64,000 bases of DNA, from contig NZ_FYEW01000002.1 of assembly GCF_900187375.1 (NCBI RefSeq), forward strand, positions 62,001 through 126,000, read 5' to 3'. The notes beneath the pieces were generated by a model, which saw only the letters and a list, made by a program, of their open reading frames with translations, had not been told where the DNA came from and searched no databases. A program made the position numbers and the translations under genes. Below are positions 25,598 through 34,828 of the stretch, in pieces. Position 1 is the stretch's first letter, and every line of letters starts with the position of its first letter. Source of the DNA: Hymenobacter gelipurpurascens (GTDB lineage: Bacteria; Bacteroidota; Bacteroidia; Cytophagales; Hymenobacteraceae).

Positions 25598-26172
25598 CTA
25601 TGCGCGGCGGTTCTGGGCGGCGTTTGCTACGATGCGCTCAATGCGTTGCTGGCGGGTTTCGGGGCGCTTCGCGGCGGCCAGGTTCTGGAGCAGCTGCTTG
25701 CGGGCGCTGGGTGGGAAGGCCTGGAAATACTGTCGCGCGGTATCGTTGGCAGCTAGTGCTGCTTCCAGATCAGAGGGAATTATCAGCGCTTCTACTTCAT
25801 CCAGCGCTTCCCAGCTACCGTTCTGCTGCGCGGTGGCAATTCGGGTTTCGCCGGCGGGCATCAACAGGCCTGCTTCCCGTAATCTCAGAATGCGCTCCTT
25901 GTTCACTGCCGACCACACACTTTTTGGCTTGCGCGGGCTGAAGAGCAGCCGAAAGCAGGAAGCGTCTACTTGCGGGGGTGCGAGTCGATCCAGCCGAAGC
26001 AGAGCGCTTCCTCTACCGCGTCGGCGTAGGTCATCAGGCGCTTGCCGCTTTCCTTTTTGTAGAGCGTGAGCCACACGCCGGCGGGCTGGGCATGATGGGT
26101 TTCCAGCCAGGCGCGCCACGTGGCTCGGTCGGGCACATCTACTATTTCCAGGGTATCAAGCTTGCTAGCCAT
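25598..26172 (-). pseudogene. YdeI/OmpD-associated family gene with a single-base frameshift
   Basis: Two overlapping frames together make one family-length protein of about 190 residues. The first (from 26172) reads MASKLDTLEIVDVPDRATWR... to EEALCFGWIDSHPRK and then meets a stop. The second continues with VDASCFRLLFSPRKPKSVWS, NKERILRLREAGLL and ends RKQLLQNLAAAKRPETRQQR...RRA, exactly what normally follows. The switch falls at a run of five G on the plus strand near 25972-25976, so one base is missing or extra there. It may be a real inactivation or a homopolymer sequencing error. An intact DUF1905-type relative is at 8620. Confidence 0.85.
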
Positions 26173-26256
26173 GCGCTAAAAATACACGGAAGCCCCATAA
26201 CCTCAGAGGCCCGATTGGGGTTTATGCTGACTATATCTTCAACCCGCTTTCTCGTT

Positions 26257-27204
26257 ATGCAACATCGTGAACTGGGCCGCTCCGGCCTGCAACTTGCTCC
26301 CCTCGTACTCGGTGGCAACGTATTCGGCTGGACCGCCGATGAAGCCACTTCCTTCCGCATCCTCGACGCCTTTGTGGCCGGCGGCGGCAATGCCATTGAT
26401 ACGGCCGATGGCTACTCCGTGTGGGTGCCGGGCCACGTGGGCGGCGAGTCGGAAACCATCATTGGCAAGTGGCTGCAGCAGCGCGGCCGCCGCGACGATG
26501 TCATCATTGCCACCAAAGTAGGCTGGGAGGTGAATCCCGAAAATAAAGGCCTTAAGAAAGACTACATTCTGCGGGCCGTGGAAGGCTCCCTCAGGCGCCT
26601 GCAAACGGATTACATTGACCTATATCAGTCGCATAAAGACGACCCCGCCACGCCCGTAGAGGAAACCCTGGAGGCCTACGCCCAGCTCGTGAAGGAAGGC
26701 AAAGTGCGCGTCATTGGTGCCTCCAACTTCTCGGCAGCCCGCCTGCGAGAGTCGTTGGAAGCCAGCGAGAAGCATGGGTTGCCGCGCTACGAGAGCCTGC
26801 AGCCACTCTACAACCTCTACGACCGCGCCGAGTTTGAGCAGGAGCTGCTACCCCTCATGCAGGAGCAGAACATCGGCGTGATTCCGTACTACGGCCTGGC
26901 GGCGGGCTTCCTGACGGGTAAATACCGCACCGAGGAAGACCTCAAGAAAAGTGCCCGTGGTGGCGGTGTAGGCCAGAAATATCTCAACGACAAAGGCCTC
27001 CGGATTCTGAAAGGGCTTGATGCTGTGGCCACCCGCCAGCAAGCTACCCCCGCGCAGGTAGCCCTGGCCTGGATCATGGCCCAGCCCGGCCTCACGGCTC
27101 CCATTGCCAGCGCTACCAGCCCCGAGCAAGTAACGGAGCTGCTGAAAGCCACCGAACTGCACCTGAGCGCCGAAGACCTTTCAGAGCTAGGCCAGGCCAG
27201 CTAG
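26257..27204 (+). CDS. Aldo/keto reductase
   Basis: 315 residues, NADPH-dependent reduction of carbonyl compounds. Opens MQHRELGRSGLQLAPLVLGG. The catalytic tetrad region is visible as NAIDTADGYS (Asp, Tyr), ATKVGW (Lys) and LYQSHKDD (His). The cofactor part has VRVIGASNFS and ends with ALAWIMAQPGLTAPIASATS. The insertion YSVWVPGHVGGESETIIG is typical of the AKR11/13-like group. The frame is open well upstream of 26257, but that part is the complement of the YdeI gene. Single-gene transcript by position. Confidence 0.92.
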   Translation: MQHRELGRSGLQLAPLVLGGNVFGWTADEATSFRILDAFVAGGGNAIDTADGYSVWVPGHVGGESETIIGKWLQQRGRRDDVIIATKVGWEVNPENKGLKKDYILRAVEGSLRRLQTDYIDLYQSHKDDPATPVEETLEAYAQLVKEGKVRVIGASNFSAARLRESLEASEKHGLPRYESLQPLYNLYDRAEFEQELLPLMQEQNIGVIPYYGLAAGFLTGKYRTEEDLKKSARGGGVGQKYLNDKGLRILKGLDAVATRQQATPAQVALAWIMAQPGLTAPIASATSPEQVTELLKATELHLSAEDLSELGQAS

Positions 27205-27249
27205 TAATCTGCATCCATCAACCAAGCGAATATCTAGTTTACAGATAGT

Positions 27250-27355
27250 AAGACCGTCATGCTGAGCGAAGTCGAAGCATCTCTCCCGCTGGCTAACCAA
27301 CTGGCCTAGAGCAGCGGTAGAGATGCTTTGGCTGCGCTCAACAGGACGGTCTTTT
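27250..27355. repeat. Palindromic repeat element (CATGCTGAG family) with TGGCCTAG loop
   Basis: Arms AAGACCGTCATGCTGAGCGA... and its near complement ending GACGGTCTTTT pair over about 35 bases. The loop reads CCAACTGGCCTAGAGCAG and is nearly the same as that in the element at 41076. Confidence 0.88.
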
Positions 27356-27457
27356 AAGTATTGTCAACCTATTCATACACCCTTGAAGTAAGCGCGGCTG
27401 TTTGCACTGTCGAGTTAGGATTGTAGCTTGCCAGCTTTATTTTATTGCCATCCCTGC

Positions 27458-27940
27458 ATGAACATTCGCATTGCTACCCACCAGGATCTGAACGAGCTGT
27501 ACGGCCTGTGGTGCGAGCTAATGAATGAGCACCAGGCATTTAACCCGGTTTTTGGCTACAACACGGCTTCGGAGTTTCAGCTGAAGCGCGTGCTGCGCGG
27601 CCGTCTGGCCGAAAATAACACCCGGGTCTTTGTGGTACAGGGCCGCTATGGGCTGCTGGGCATGCTGATAGCCACCTACCAAATCGGGAACCACGGCATG
27701 CACTACTTCCGGCGCGGCTACATTGCCGAAACTGTGGTACAGCAGGCTCACCGCCGCCATGGCCTTGGGCGCGGCCTGTTCAATGCCGCTAAAACCTGGC
27801 TTACGGCCCAGGGAGCCGACCACCTGGAGCTGCAGGTGGCCGTAGCCAACCCGGCAGGGCTGCACTTCTGGGAGTCGTTGGGGTTTGCGCCTACTACCTA
27901 CCATATGGTGCATTTGCTGCCCAAAAACCCTGAGGAATAA
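27458..27940 (+). CDS. GNAT family N-acetyltransferase
   Basis: 160 residues from MNIRIATHQDLNELYGLW. The acetyl-CoA pyrophosphate loop is the segment QQAHRRHGLGRGLFNAAKTW (Q/R-x-x-G-x-G type), followed by LELQVAVANPAGLHFWESLGF, the conserved beta-5 to alpha-4 region. Acetylates a small-molecule or protein amine that cannot be identified. Ten upstream codons are also open, but the chosen ATG starts the canonical fold. Confidence 0.9.
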   Translation: MNIRIATHQDLNELYGLWCELMNEHQAFNPVFGYNTASEFQLKRVLRGRLAENNTRVFVVQGRYGLLGMLIATYQIGNHGMHYFRRGYIAETVVQQAHRRHGLGRGLFNAAKTWLTAQGADHLELQVAVANPAGLHFWESLGFAPTTYHMVHLLPKNPEE

Positions 27941-28037
27941 GACGGCAGGTGGCCTACAGAAGCCGGCAGAGCTAACCGCGAGCCCAACAGTTGCGTTAGG
28001 CCAATAGCTCCTCTTTTGGTCTTCCGTTATTGCTGCT

Positions 28038-28754
28038 ATGCTGTTTGCCGCTGATATTACCCCCTTCGATTGGAACCGCATCTTGTTTTCGGATGATGCG
28101 CCCCCGCTGTTTCTGCTGGAAGTAGCCTTGCGCTGCGTGGCCACCTACCTGCTCATGCTGGGAGCCTTGCGCGTAACGGGCCGGCGCGGGGTGCGGCAGC
28201 TCTCTATTTTCGAGCTGAGTATTATCCTGGGCCTCGGCTCCGCGGCCGGCGACGCCATGCTCTACCACGATACGCCCCTACTTTACGCGGCCGTGGTCTT
28301 CGCCGTCGTGACGGCGCTTTACCTGCTCTTCAACTGGCTCACCGAAAAATTTCCGGGCTTCAGTGACTGGCTCGAAGGCAAGCCCGTGCTGCTGGTGGCA
28401 GATGGCCAGATTCAGCTCAAGAATTTCCGTAGCCAGAATCTCACCCAAAAAGAGCTGTTCGGCGAGCTGCGTCAGCTGCAGGTAGAGCACCTGGGCCAGG
28501 TGCGCCGGGCCTATATTGAGGCCACCGGCAACATGAGTATCTACTTTTTTGAGGAACAGGAGCCCGTACGGCCGGGCCTGCCCATCTGGCCCGAGCGGGT
28601 GGCCGAAACCCATCGCCGCGCAGAAGAAGCGGGCCGCCATGCGTGCGCCTGCTGCGGCCATGTGCAGGAATTACCACGAGGCGGCACAGCCAAGTGCCCC
28701 GTATGCCAAGAAGAGGAATGGGTGCCCGCCTGTGAGGCCAAACGAGTGGCCTAG
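28038..28754 (+). CDS. DUF421 (YetF-like) membrane protein with C-terminal zinc-ribbon-like tail
   Basis: 238 residues. Three hydrophobic segments in the first 100 residues, with the DUF421 signature RQLSIFELSIILGLGSAAGD, then a cytosolic domain with GKPVLLVADGQIQLKNFRSQ and LTQKELFGELRQ. Related YetF proteins are of unknown role. Unusually, the last 40 residues add a cysteine cluster (HACACCGHVQELP, then AKCPVCQEEEW) that could hold zinc. The stop lies in TAGGCCAC. Only 13 bases separate it from the convergent serine hydrolase. Confidence 0.82.
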   Translation: MLFAADITPFDWNRILFSDDAPPLFLLEVALRCVATYLLMLGALRVTGRRGVRQLSIFELSIILGLGSAAGDAMLYHDTPLLYAAVVFAVVTALYLLFNWLTEKFPGFSDWLEGKPVLLVADGQIQLKNFRSQNLTQKELFGELRQLQVEHLGQVRRAYIEATGNMSIYFFEEQEPVRPGLPIWPERVAETHRRAEEAGRHACACCGHVQELPRGGTAKCPVCQEEEWVPACEAKRVA

Positions 28755-28767
28755 GCCACTTAGTAGG

Positions 28768-29958
28768 TCAGTTTTTCTTCGATGCATAAGGCTCGTACCC
28801 CTCCCATTGCCAGGGGGTAGCGGTGTCGCCGAGGAGCTTTTCCAGAAGCTCTTTAAAAATCAGGTCGGCGTTAGAGCTATTACTCATCAGCAGCAGGCCC
28901 TTTTTCTGGTCGCCGAAGATGACGCTGTGGTTTTCCCAGCCATCATCATGCCCTTCCTTGAAGTAGGCATGGCCGTATTTCGGGGCTTCAAATGTCCCCC
29001 AACCCAAGCCGTAGGCCAGTTGCTTGGCGCGGTTGCTGTCGGGGGCGGCCATGGTGGCCAGCGGCCCGAACTGGGCTTTGTACGGAATGCGTACCTGGGC
29101 GCGGGTCATTTCCTGTTTAGCGGCGGGCGTCAGGCCCCGGCCCTGCATTACGGCAGCCAGAAAGGTGGCGTAGTCGGCGGGTGTGGTGTTTAGGGAGCCA
29201 GCTGCGCCTGGTTTAGTGCGTTTCCGGATGCCCAGCATCTGCTCCTGCTCATCGTAGCCGAGGGCGTAGTTTCCCTCAAACGCTGGCTGCCACACGTAGC
29301 TGGTGCGGCTCATTTGCAAGGGCTTGAATATGCGCTCGTCGCTTAGTTCTGTCAGGCTTTTGTTCATAACGGTTTCTACTACCAGTTGCAGTAGCTGCAG
29401 ACCTTCGCCGGAATACCAATACTGGGCACCGGGCGCGAACTTGAACCGCAGCTTTTTATCGGGTTCTATCCAGCGCCAGTTGGGGAGGCCCGTGGTGTGG
29501 GTGAGGGCCATGCGGGCCGTGAGCAGACGCCACCGGTCGTCGCCGACCAGGTCGTGGTAGGCCTCATATTCGGGAATGGGCTTGCTTAGATAGTGATAAA
29601 GCGGTTTATCGAGGTCGAGGCGCTTTTCCTGTACGAGCTGCATCACCAGGTATCCAAACACCGCCTTGCTGAAGGAGGCGCCGTACATAACGGTGGCAGG
29701 CTCCAGCGGGGCGCGGGTTTCGAGGTTGCGGTAGCCGTAGGTACGCAGATATTGCACCTTGTTGTTCTGCAGCAACGCCAGCGCCAGCCCCGGAATGTGG
29801 GCCGTATCCATCAGCTGCTGCACCAGTCGGTCTATTTCGGGGCTGCGTAGCTTGCGGCCATCCAGCGTCTGAAACGTAACCGTTTTTTGCGTTTGCCCCC
29901 AAGCGGCAGACTGGCCTAGCGACAGGACCAGCAGGAAAATGGCGTAGGTTGTTTTCAT
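28768..29958 (-). CDS. Serine hydrolase, class C beta-lactamase / penicillin-binding-protein fold
   Basis: 396 residues with a signal peptide (MKTTYAIFLLVLSLGQSAAW). SxxK motif ASFSK (Ser95, Lys98), a Tyr-x-Asn equivalent in QYWYSGEGL, and a third motif HDDGWENHS in place of KTG. This fits the large PF00144 family of esterases, D-peptidases and beta-lactamases; the altered third motif argues against a classical AmpC. Periplasmic. The start at 29958 was chosen for the signal peptide; 14 further codons are open upstream. Confidence 0.87.
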   Translation of the reverse strand: MKTTYAIFLLVLSLGQSAAWGQTQKTVTFQTLDGRKLRSPEIDRLVQQLMDTAHIPGLALALLQNNKVQYLRTYGYRNLETRAPLEPATVMYGASFSKAVFGYLVMQLVQEKRLDLDKPLYHYLSKPIPEYEAYHDLVGDDRWRLLTARMALTHTTGLPNWRWIEPDKKLRFKFAPGAQYWYSGEGLQLLQLVVETVMNKSLTELSDERIFKPLQMSRTSYVWQPAFEGNYALGYDEQEQMLGIRKRTKPGAAGSLNTTPADYATFLAAVMQGRGLTPAAKQEMTRAQVRIPYKAQFGPLATMAAPDSNRAKQLAYGLGWGTFEAPKYGHAYFKEGHDDGWENHSVIFGDQKKGLLLMSNSSNADLIFKELLEKLLGDTATPWQWEGYEPYASKKN

Positions 29959-30112
29959 CCGCAAGCCGTTAGATGACCGATTGTCCAGCTCAGGAGGCAC
30001 TTCTCATCAGTGGCTGGCGCTCTGGCAGATAGTACTGTACAGCAATATACTCCCTCAACTACCTATTCTGATTCTCAGCCGCCTCACCATTCTTCGTACC
30101 AACTACACACTC

Positions 30113-30502
30113 ATGCTTGCTCTGCTCAGCGTCCACCATATTGCCGTCATCTGCTCCGATTACGCCGTTTCGAAACAGTTTTACACACAAGTGCTAGGGC
30201 TGGAAGCTATCCGGGAAGTATACCGGGAGGAGCGCGACTCCTACAAGCTCGACCTGGCGCTCAATGGGCAGTACCTGGTCGAGCTGTTTTCCTTCCCCGA
30301 AACGCCCGCCCGCCTCTCCCGCCCCGAAGCCACCGGCCTCCGCCACCTTGCCTTCGCCGTCTCTGACCTTGACGCTACCGTGCGGGGCCTGGAAGCGCAG
30401 CAAGTGGCCTACGAGCCCATTCGGGTAGATGAGTTTACCAGCCGCCGCTTCACGTTCATACAGGACCCCGACGGCCTGCCGATTGAGTTTTACGAGGTCT
30501 AG
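30113..30502 (+). CDS. VOC (glyoxalase-like) superfamily protein
   Basis: 129 residues, one pair of VOC beta-alpha-beta modules. The first starts VHHIAVICSDYAVSKQFYTQ, the second GLRHLAFAVSDLDATVRGLE, ending FIQDPDGLPIEFYEV. Metal ligands expected for the family are His9, a Glu in LVELFSF, His in LRHLAF and Glu in IEFYE. Resembles the GloA2/YaeR group. Its substrate is unknown. The stop overlaps TAGGCCAC and the convergent next gene ends 10 bases away. Confidence 0.88.
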   Translation: MLALLSVHHIAVICSDYAVSKQFYTQVLGLEAIREVYREERDSYKLDLALNGQYLVELFSFPETPARLSRPEATGLRHLAFAVSDLDATVRGLEAQQVAYEPIRVDEFTSRRFTFIQDPDGLPIEFYEV

Positions 30503-30511
30503 GCCACTTCC

Positions 30512-31222
30512 TTACTTAAGACGGTATACTAGCCCAGCCCGGAGCACCTGCGTGTATAGCTCGTTTGTGCCGCCTAGGTAGTGCTGGCGGTAGTTGGTCA
30601 GGCCGTGCGCGTAGCTTAACGCGAGGCCTACGCGGTGATAATAAGCCGTTAGGTTGAGGCGGGCCCGCACATCGGCCTTGGTATTCACATTGCGGGCTCT
30701 ATCAACCGTAATTTCCGCTTGGTCATTGTTGTAAGTAGCCCGGCCTTTCTCGTGCACTTTCTGCAAAAAGCCTACTTCCGGTCCGCCAGTCAGGTCAAGA
30801 CCCAGACCTGACACAGCAAACCGGTGTCCGAAAAACACATGCGTAGTGATAAATTGGTGGTTCAGATTTGTGTGGCCCTCCGCTTTCGGGTCGGCGCTTG
30901 ACTCGCTGAACACATACTGGATGTTTACGCGGCTGCGCAGCATTTCATACCCCGCCTGTGCCCCCCATAGGCTGCCGCCTTTCGTCAGGCGCTGCACCTG
31001 CCCTGCTAGGCCATACGAAAAGCCCAGCCGCTTGCCGTAGGCATTCAGTGTGCTTGGTTTATAGCCCACGATATCCGGAATATCGATGCTGGTGGTGGCC
31101 GCGGCAGAAGCTCCACGGTAGGCCATTCCCCCCGAAACCAGATGCGCGGAATACTCGGTTTTTTGCGCCGTAGCGGCATGCACGGCCAGAAAGCTACCGG
31201 CAAGGAGTAGAACGTATTTCAT
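30512..31222 (-). CDS. Secreted outer-membrane-type protein of unknown function
   Basis: 236 residues with a signal peptide (MKYVLLLAGSFLAVHAATA). The mature protein has alternating strands rich in Gly, Tyr and Arg (AYGKRLGFSYGLAGQVQRL, AYYHRVGLALSYAHGL) and ends VLRAGLVYRLK, like a small outer-membrane beta-barrel. There is no family name I can give. Monocistronic by position, between two oppositely oriented neighbours. Confidence 0.7.
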   Translation of the reverse strand: MKYVLLLAGSFLAVHAATAQKTEYSAHLVSGGMAYRGASAAATTSIDIPDIVGYKPSTLNAYGKRLGFSYGLAGQVQRLTKGGSLWGAQAGYEMLRSRVNIQYVFSESSADPKAEGHTNLNHQFITTHVFFGHRFAVSGLGLDLTGGPEVGFLQKVHEKGRATYNNDQAEITVDRARNVNTKADVRARLNLTAYYHRVGLALSYAHGLTNYRQHYLGGTNELYTQVLRAGLVYRLK

Positions 31223-31391
31223 CTGGTTCAGGAAAAGAGTTTCGGGAGGATAACGGAACAGGCCTAGGCCACTTTAGCTGCCTGCTGAAAGCAGGAGTAG
31301 CGCTGCGGCCAATTGGTTGCAGGGCCGAACAACCGTTTTTTGCTGAGTTTATTCCGTACAAAACGGCTTTCCGTTCTACCTTGCCCTCATC

Positions 31392-33293
31392 ATGCCCGAA
31401 CAGCACCAGCCGCTTCCTTACCTCATTATAGATTTCGATAGCACCTTCACGCAGGTAGAAGGCCTCGATGAGTTGGCCGATATTGCCCTGCTAGGCCACC
31501 CCGACCGCGAAAAGGTAGTCGGCGCCATCCGGGCCCTCACCGACCGCGGCATGAGCGGCGAGCTGAATTTCTCGGAGTCGTTGAAGCAGCGGCTGGCCTT
31601 GCTGCCGGCCCGGCGCGAGCACTTGCCCCTGCTGGTGGAGCAGCTGAAAGGCAAGGTTTCGGAGAGCATTGTGCGCAACCGGGGCTTCTTCGAGCAGTTT
31701 CCGGGGCGCGTGTACATTGTGAGCAGCGGCTTTCGGGAGTTTATTGAGCCCGTGGTGGCCGATTTCGGCATTGCGCCCGACCATGTGCTGGCCAACACCT
31801 TCACGTTCGCTGAGGATGGCCGCATTACCGGCTTCGACCCCGAAAACGTGCTGAGCCGCGACGGCGGCAAAATTGAACAGCTCCGCCGCCTCGACCTCGA
31901 TGGCGACGTGTATGTACTCGGCGACGGCTACACCGACTACCAGATCCGGGAAGCCGGCTTGGCGAACCGCTTCTACGCCTTCACCGAAAACGTGACCCGC
32001 GACGCCGTAGTGGCCCGCGCCGATGAAGTACTGCCTTCCTTCGACGAATTTCTCTACCAGAACAAGCTTCCGATGACGCTCTCCTATCCGAAAAACCGCA
32101 TCAAAGTCCTGCTCCTCGAAAACCCCGATCCACGCGCCGCCGAGCTGTTCCGCCAGGAAGGCTACCAGGTGGATACTGTGCCCGGCGGCCTCGACGAAGA
32201 CGAGCTGGTGCAGCAGATCGAGGGCGTGAGCATTCTGGGCATCCGGAGCAAAACCCAGGTAACGGCCCGCGTGCTGGAAGCTGCCAACCGCCTCATCGGC
32301 ATCGGCGCGTTCTGCATCGGCACCAACCAGATTGACCTCACGGGCTGCATGCAGAAAGGTGTGGCCGTGTTCAATGCTCCCTTCTCCAACACGCGCTCAG
32401 TCGTAGAGCTGGCCCTCGGCGAAATCATTATGCTGGCCCGCCGCATTCCGGAGAAAAGCCCCAAAATGCATGAAGGTGAGTGGGATAAATCGGCGAAGGG
32501 TTCCTTTGAAATCCGGGGCAAGAAGCTGGGTATCATCGGCTACGGCAACATCGGCTCCCAGCTTTCGGTGGTGGCGGAGGCCGTGGGCATGCAGGTGCTG
32601 TATTATGATGTGGCCGAAAAGCTCCAGCTCGGCAATGCCGTGAAGGCCCGCACCCTGCAGGAGCTGTTGCAGCAGTCGGATATCGTGACCCTGCACGTAG
32701 ATGGCCGCCAGGAAAACACCAACCTCATTGGGGCGGCCGAACTGGCCATGATGAAGCCTGGTGCCCTGCTGCTCAACAACAGCCGCGGCCATGTGGTAGA
32801 TGTGCCGGCCCTGGCCGCCGTGCTTCGCTCCGGCCACTTGGGCGGGGCCGCCGTCGATGTATTTCCGTACGAGCCCAAAACCAACCACGAAAGCTTTGAG
32901 AGTGAGCTGCGGGGCCTTCCGAACGTGCTGCTGACGCCCCATGTAGGCGGTAGCACCGCCGAGGCCCAGCGCAACATTGCGGAGTTTGTGCCGGAGCGCA
33001 TCATGCAGTACGTGAATACCGGAAATACGCAGCAGAGCGTCAATTTCCCCAATATTCAGCTGCCCGTGCAGCAGGCGCACCGCCTCATTCACATTCACCA
33101 CAATGTGCCCGGCGTACTGGCCCGCATCAACAACGTGCTGGCCGAGCACCACGTCAACATCCTGGGCCAGTACCTGAAAACCAACGAGCACATCGGCTAC
33201 GTGATTACGGATATTGATAAGCAGTATGAGCAGGAAGTAATCGGGGAGCTGCGCAAGGTAGAGCACACCATCAAGTTCCGGGTGCTGTACTAA
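31392..33293 (+). CDS. serA: Fused HAD phosphoserine phosphatase-like / D-3-phosphoglycerate dehydrogenase
   Basis: 633 residues, two enzyme modules of serine biosynthesis in one chain. Residues 1-225 are a HAD-IB hydrolase: LIIDFDSTFTQ (nucleophile Asp14, acid Asp16), IVSSGFREFIEPV and the metal-binding GDGYTDYQI. Residues 235-545 form the D-2-hydroxyacid dehydrogenase: GIRSKTQVT, NAPFSNTRSVVELALGE, NAD-binding GIIGYGNIGS, NNSRGHVVD and LLTPHVGGST (catalytic His). The end (560-633) is an ACT-like regulatory domain (HNVPGVLARINNVL), which usually binds serine. The first and last steps would thus be joined, with SerC encoded elsewhere. TACCTTGC just upstream of the start resembles a -7 box. 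Confidence 0.88.
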   Translation: MPEQHQPLPYLIIDFDSTFTQVEGLDELADIALLGHPDREKVVGAIRALTDRGMSGELNFSESLKQRLALLPARREHLPLLVEQLKGKVSESIVRNRGFFEQFPGRVYIVSSGFREFIEPVVADFGIAPDHVLANTFTFAEDGRITGFDPENVLSRDGGKIEQLRRLDLDGDVYVLGDGYTDYQIREAGLANRFYAFTENVTRDAVVARADEVLPSFDEFLYQNKLPMTLSYPKNRIKVLLLENPDPRAAELFRQEGYQVDTVPGGLDEDELVQQIEGVSILGIRSKTQVTARVLEAANRLIGIGAFCIGTNQIDLTGCMQKGVAVFNAPFSNTRSVVELALGEIIMLARRIPEKSPKMHEGEWDKSAKGSFEIRGKKLGIIGYGNIGSQLSVVAEAVGMQVLYYDVAEKLQLGNAVKARTLQELLQQSDIVTLHVDGRQENTNLIGAAELAMMKPGALLLNNSRGHVVDVPALAAVLRSGHLGGAAVDVFPYEPKTNHESFESELRGLPNVLLTPHVGGSTAEAQRNIAEFVPERIMQYVNTGNTQQSVNFPNIQLPVQQAHRLIHIHHNVPGVLARINNVLAEHHVNILGQYLKTNEHIGYVITDIDKQYEQEVIGELRKVEHTIKFRVLY

Positions 33294-33304
33294 GCTTCGG
33301 CCAC

Positions 33305-34801
33305 ATGGAGCTTTTTACAGCGTCTTCCCTAGCTACCAACCAAAGCGCGTTGCCTTCTAGGCCACTTCTGGGGCGTACCGACTGGTATTGGATGGCCGGG
33401 GTCTTTGGGCTGTACATGCTGTATCTGCCCTTCTCGGGCTACACAGAGCAGTATTATGATGCCCTGACGTATTGGGGCCTGCCTTCGCGCTTCATCACCC
33501 CCGACCGGCACTTCTCGCTGCTCCATTACAGCGCCAATACGCGCGGCTACTCCTGGCCGCTCCTGCTGGCGCCCTGGCGCACGGCCTGGAAAGTGCTGGG
33601 CGGCGACCCAATGTGGTATATCCGGACGCTGGGGAGCATGGTAGCGGCGCTGTGCTACGGGTGGCTGGGCCCTCGGCTTTGGCAAACACTGCGCAACACG
33701 TCACAGGAGCCCGGCCCTGTGGCGCGCCTAGCCTTTGTGCTCACCGGCTTCGTGTTCTGGCGCGACCATTTCAACTTCGCCCTCAGCGACTTTCCCACCC
33801 TAGTGTTTGTCGGCACGGCCCTAATTCTGGCAGGCCGTGGGTTACTTGTGCGGCCTGCGGAGTTGCGCTGGTGGGGAGAATTGGTGCGTTGGTTGATAGT
33901 CGGTGCCTTCCTGGGACTGGCCTACAACGCGCGGGGCATCTATTTGCTCAGCCTCTACCCCATGCTGCTGGCTGCTGCCTGGCCTACAACCTCCGGAATC
34001 ACTGGCCTACGCAGCAGCACTAGTAGGCTGGCGGCACTCCTGCTTGGGCTGGGCCTGATTCTGTTGCCGCAGTATCTGATGATACGGCGGTTTGTACCCG
34101 AAGGCAGCCCCTGGCACCTGAGCGGCGTGCAGCAGCAGGATGAGTTGGTGAAGCGCCATTTGAGCCTGGGCCTGGGCAACTTTAAGTACGAAGCCACTAT
34201 CGGTAATGACTACCCCGAGGTGCGCGTGTGGTTTCAGGACCCGCTAGGCCAGTATTTGATGCAGCGCCACGGTATCACCTCGGCGGGCATGGAACCAGCC
34301 ACCTACGCGAAGCTAGTGCGCCAATACCCGCTGGAATTCTGCACGCTGCTGACTCAGCGCCTGTTCAATGGCCTCGATTTGCAGCAGCCTACTCCTTATC
34401 TGCGTCAAGTTTACCCGGCTACCTGGCCCCTGGCCTGGGCCAACTACACCGTACTTGGGCTAGGCCTCCTGGTGCTAGGAAGGCTATTCTGGCAGGCTCG
34501 GCGCCTGCCGCTGCGGCGGCTTTTGCTGGTAGCAGCCCTATTGCTTCCCGTTATTGGGGCCTTGCCGGTAGCAGTAGAAACCCGGTTTATGCTGCCGCTG
34601 CACTTTGGATTATGTATGGCGGCTACCCTGGGTTTCCCGGCAGCCTGGCACCCGGCCCAGTTGCGGCGCAGTGTGCGCCCCGCACAGGGTCTGCTGCTAG
34701 CGGCGCTGTATCTGGGCTGGCTGCTGCTGGCCTTCACGTTCTCTGCCTATTCTCAAATTCATCTGCAGCTGGGTGGGCGCTTGCTAGGCGGCAGCAGCTA
34801 G
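33305..34801 (+). CDS. Polytopic membrane protein, possible GT-C glycosyltransferase
   Basis: 498 residues with about ten hydrophobic segments. The first loop after TM1 has YYDALTYWGLP and later HFSLLHYSANTRGYSWP, similar in position to the acidic catalytic loop of GT-C transferases that use polyprenyl-phosphate sugars. A conserved DHFNFALSDFPTLVFV follows TM4. No family is certain. It begins 11 bases after serA and probably is on the same transcript, although no functional link is obvious. It ends 27 bases from the convergent dacB gene. Confidence 0.7.
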   Translation: MELFTASSLATNQSALPSRPLLGRTDWYWMAGVFGLYMLYLPFSGYTEQYYDALTYWGLPSRFITPDRHFSLLHYSANTRGYSWPLLLAPWRTAWKVLGGDPMWYIRTLGSMVAALCYGWLGPRLWQTLRNTSQEPGPVARLAFVLTGFVFWRDHFNFALSDFPTLVFVGTALILAGRGLLVRPAELRWWGELVRWLIVGAFLGLAYNARGIYLLSLYPMLLAAAWPTTSGITGLRSSTSRLAALLLGLGLILLPQYLMIRRFVPEGSPWHLSGVQQQDELVKRHLSLGLGNFKYEATIGNDYPEVRVWFQDPLGQYLMQRHGITSAGMEPATYAKLVRQYPLEFCTLLTQRLFNGLDLQQPTPYLRQVYPATWPLAWANYTVLGLGLLVLGRLFWQARRLPLRRLLLVAALLLPVIGALPVAVETRFMLPLHFGLCMAATLGFPAAWHPAQLRRSVRPAQGLLLAALYLGWLLLAFTFSAYSQIHLQLGGRLLGGSS

Positions 34802-34828
34802 GCGGTTTCTGCGCCGCAGTAAGGTGGC

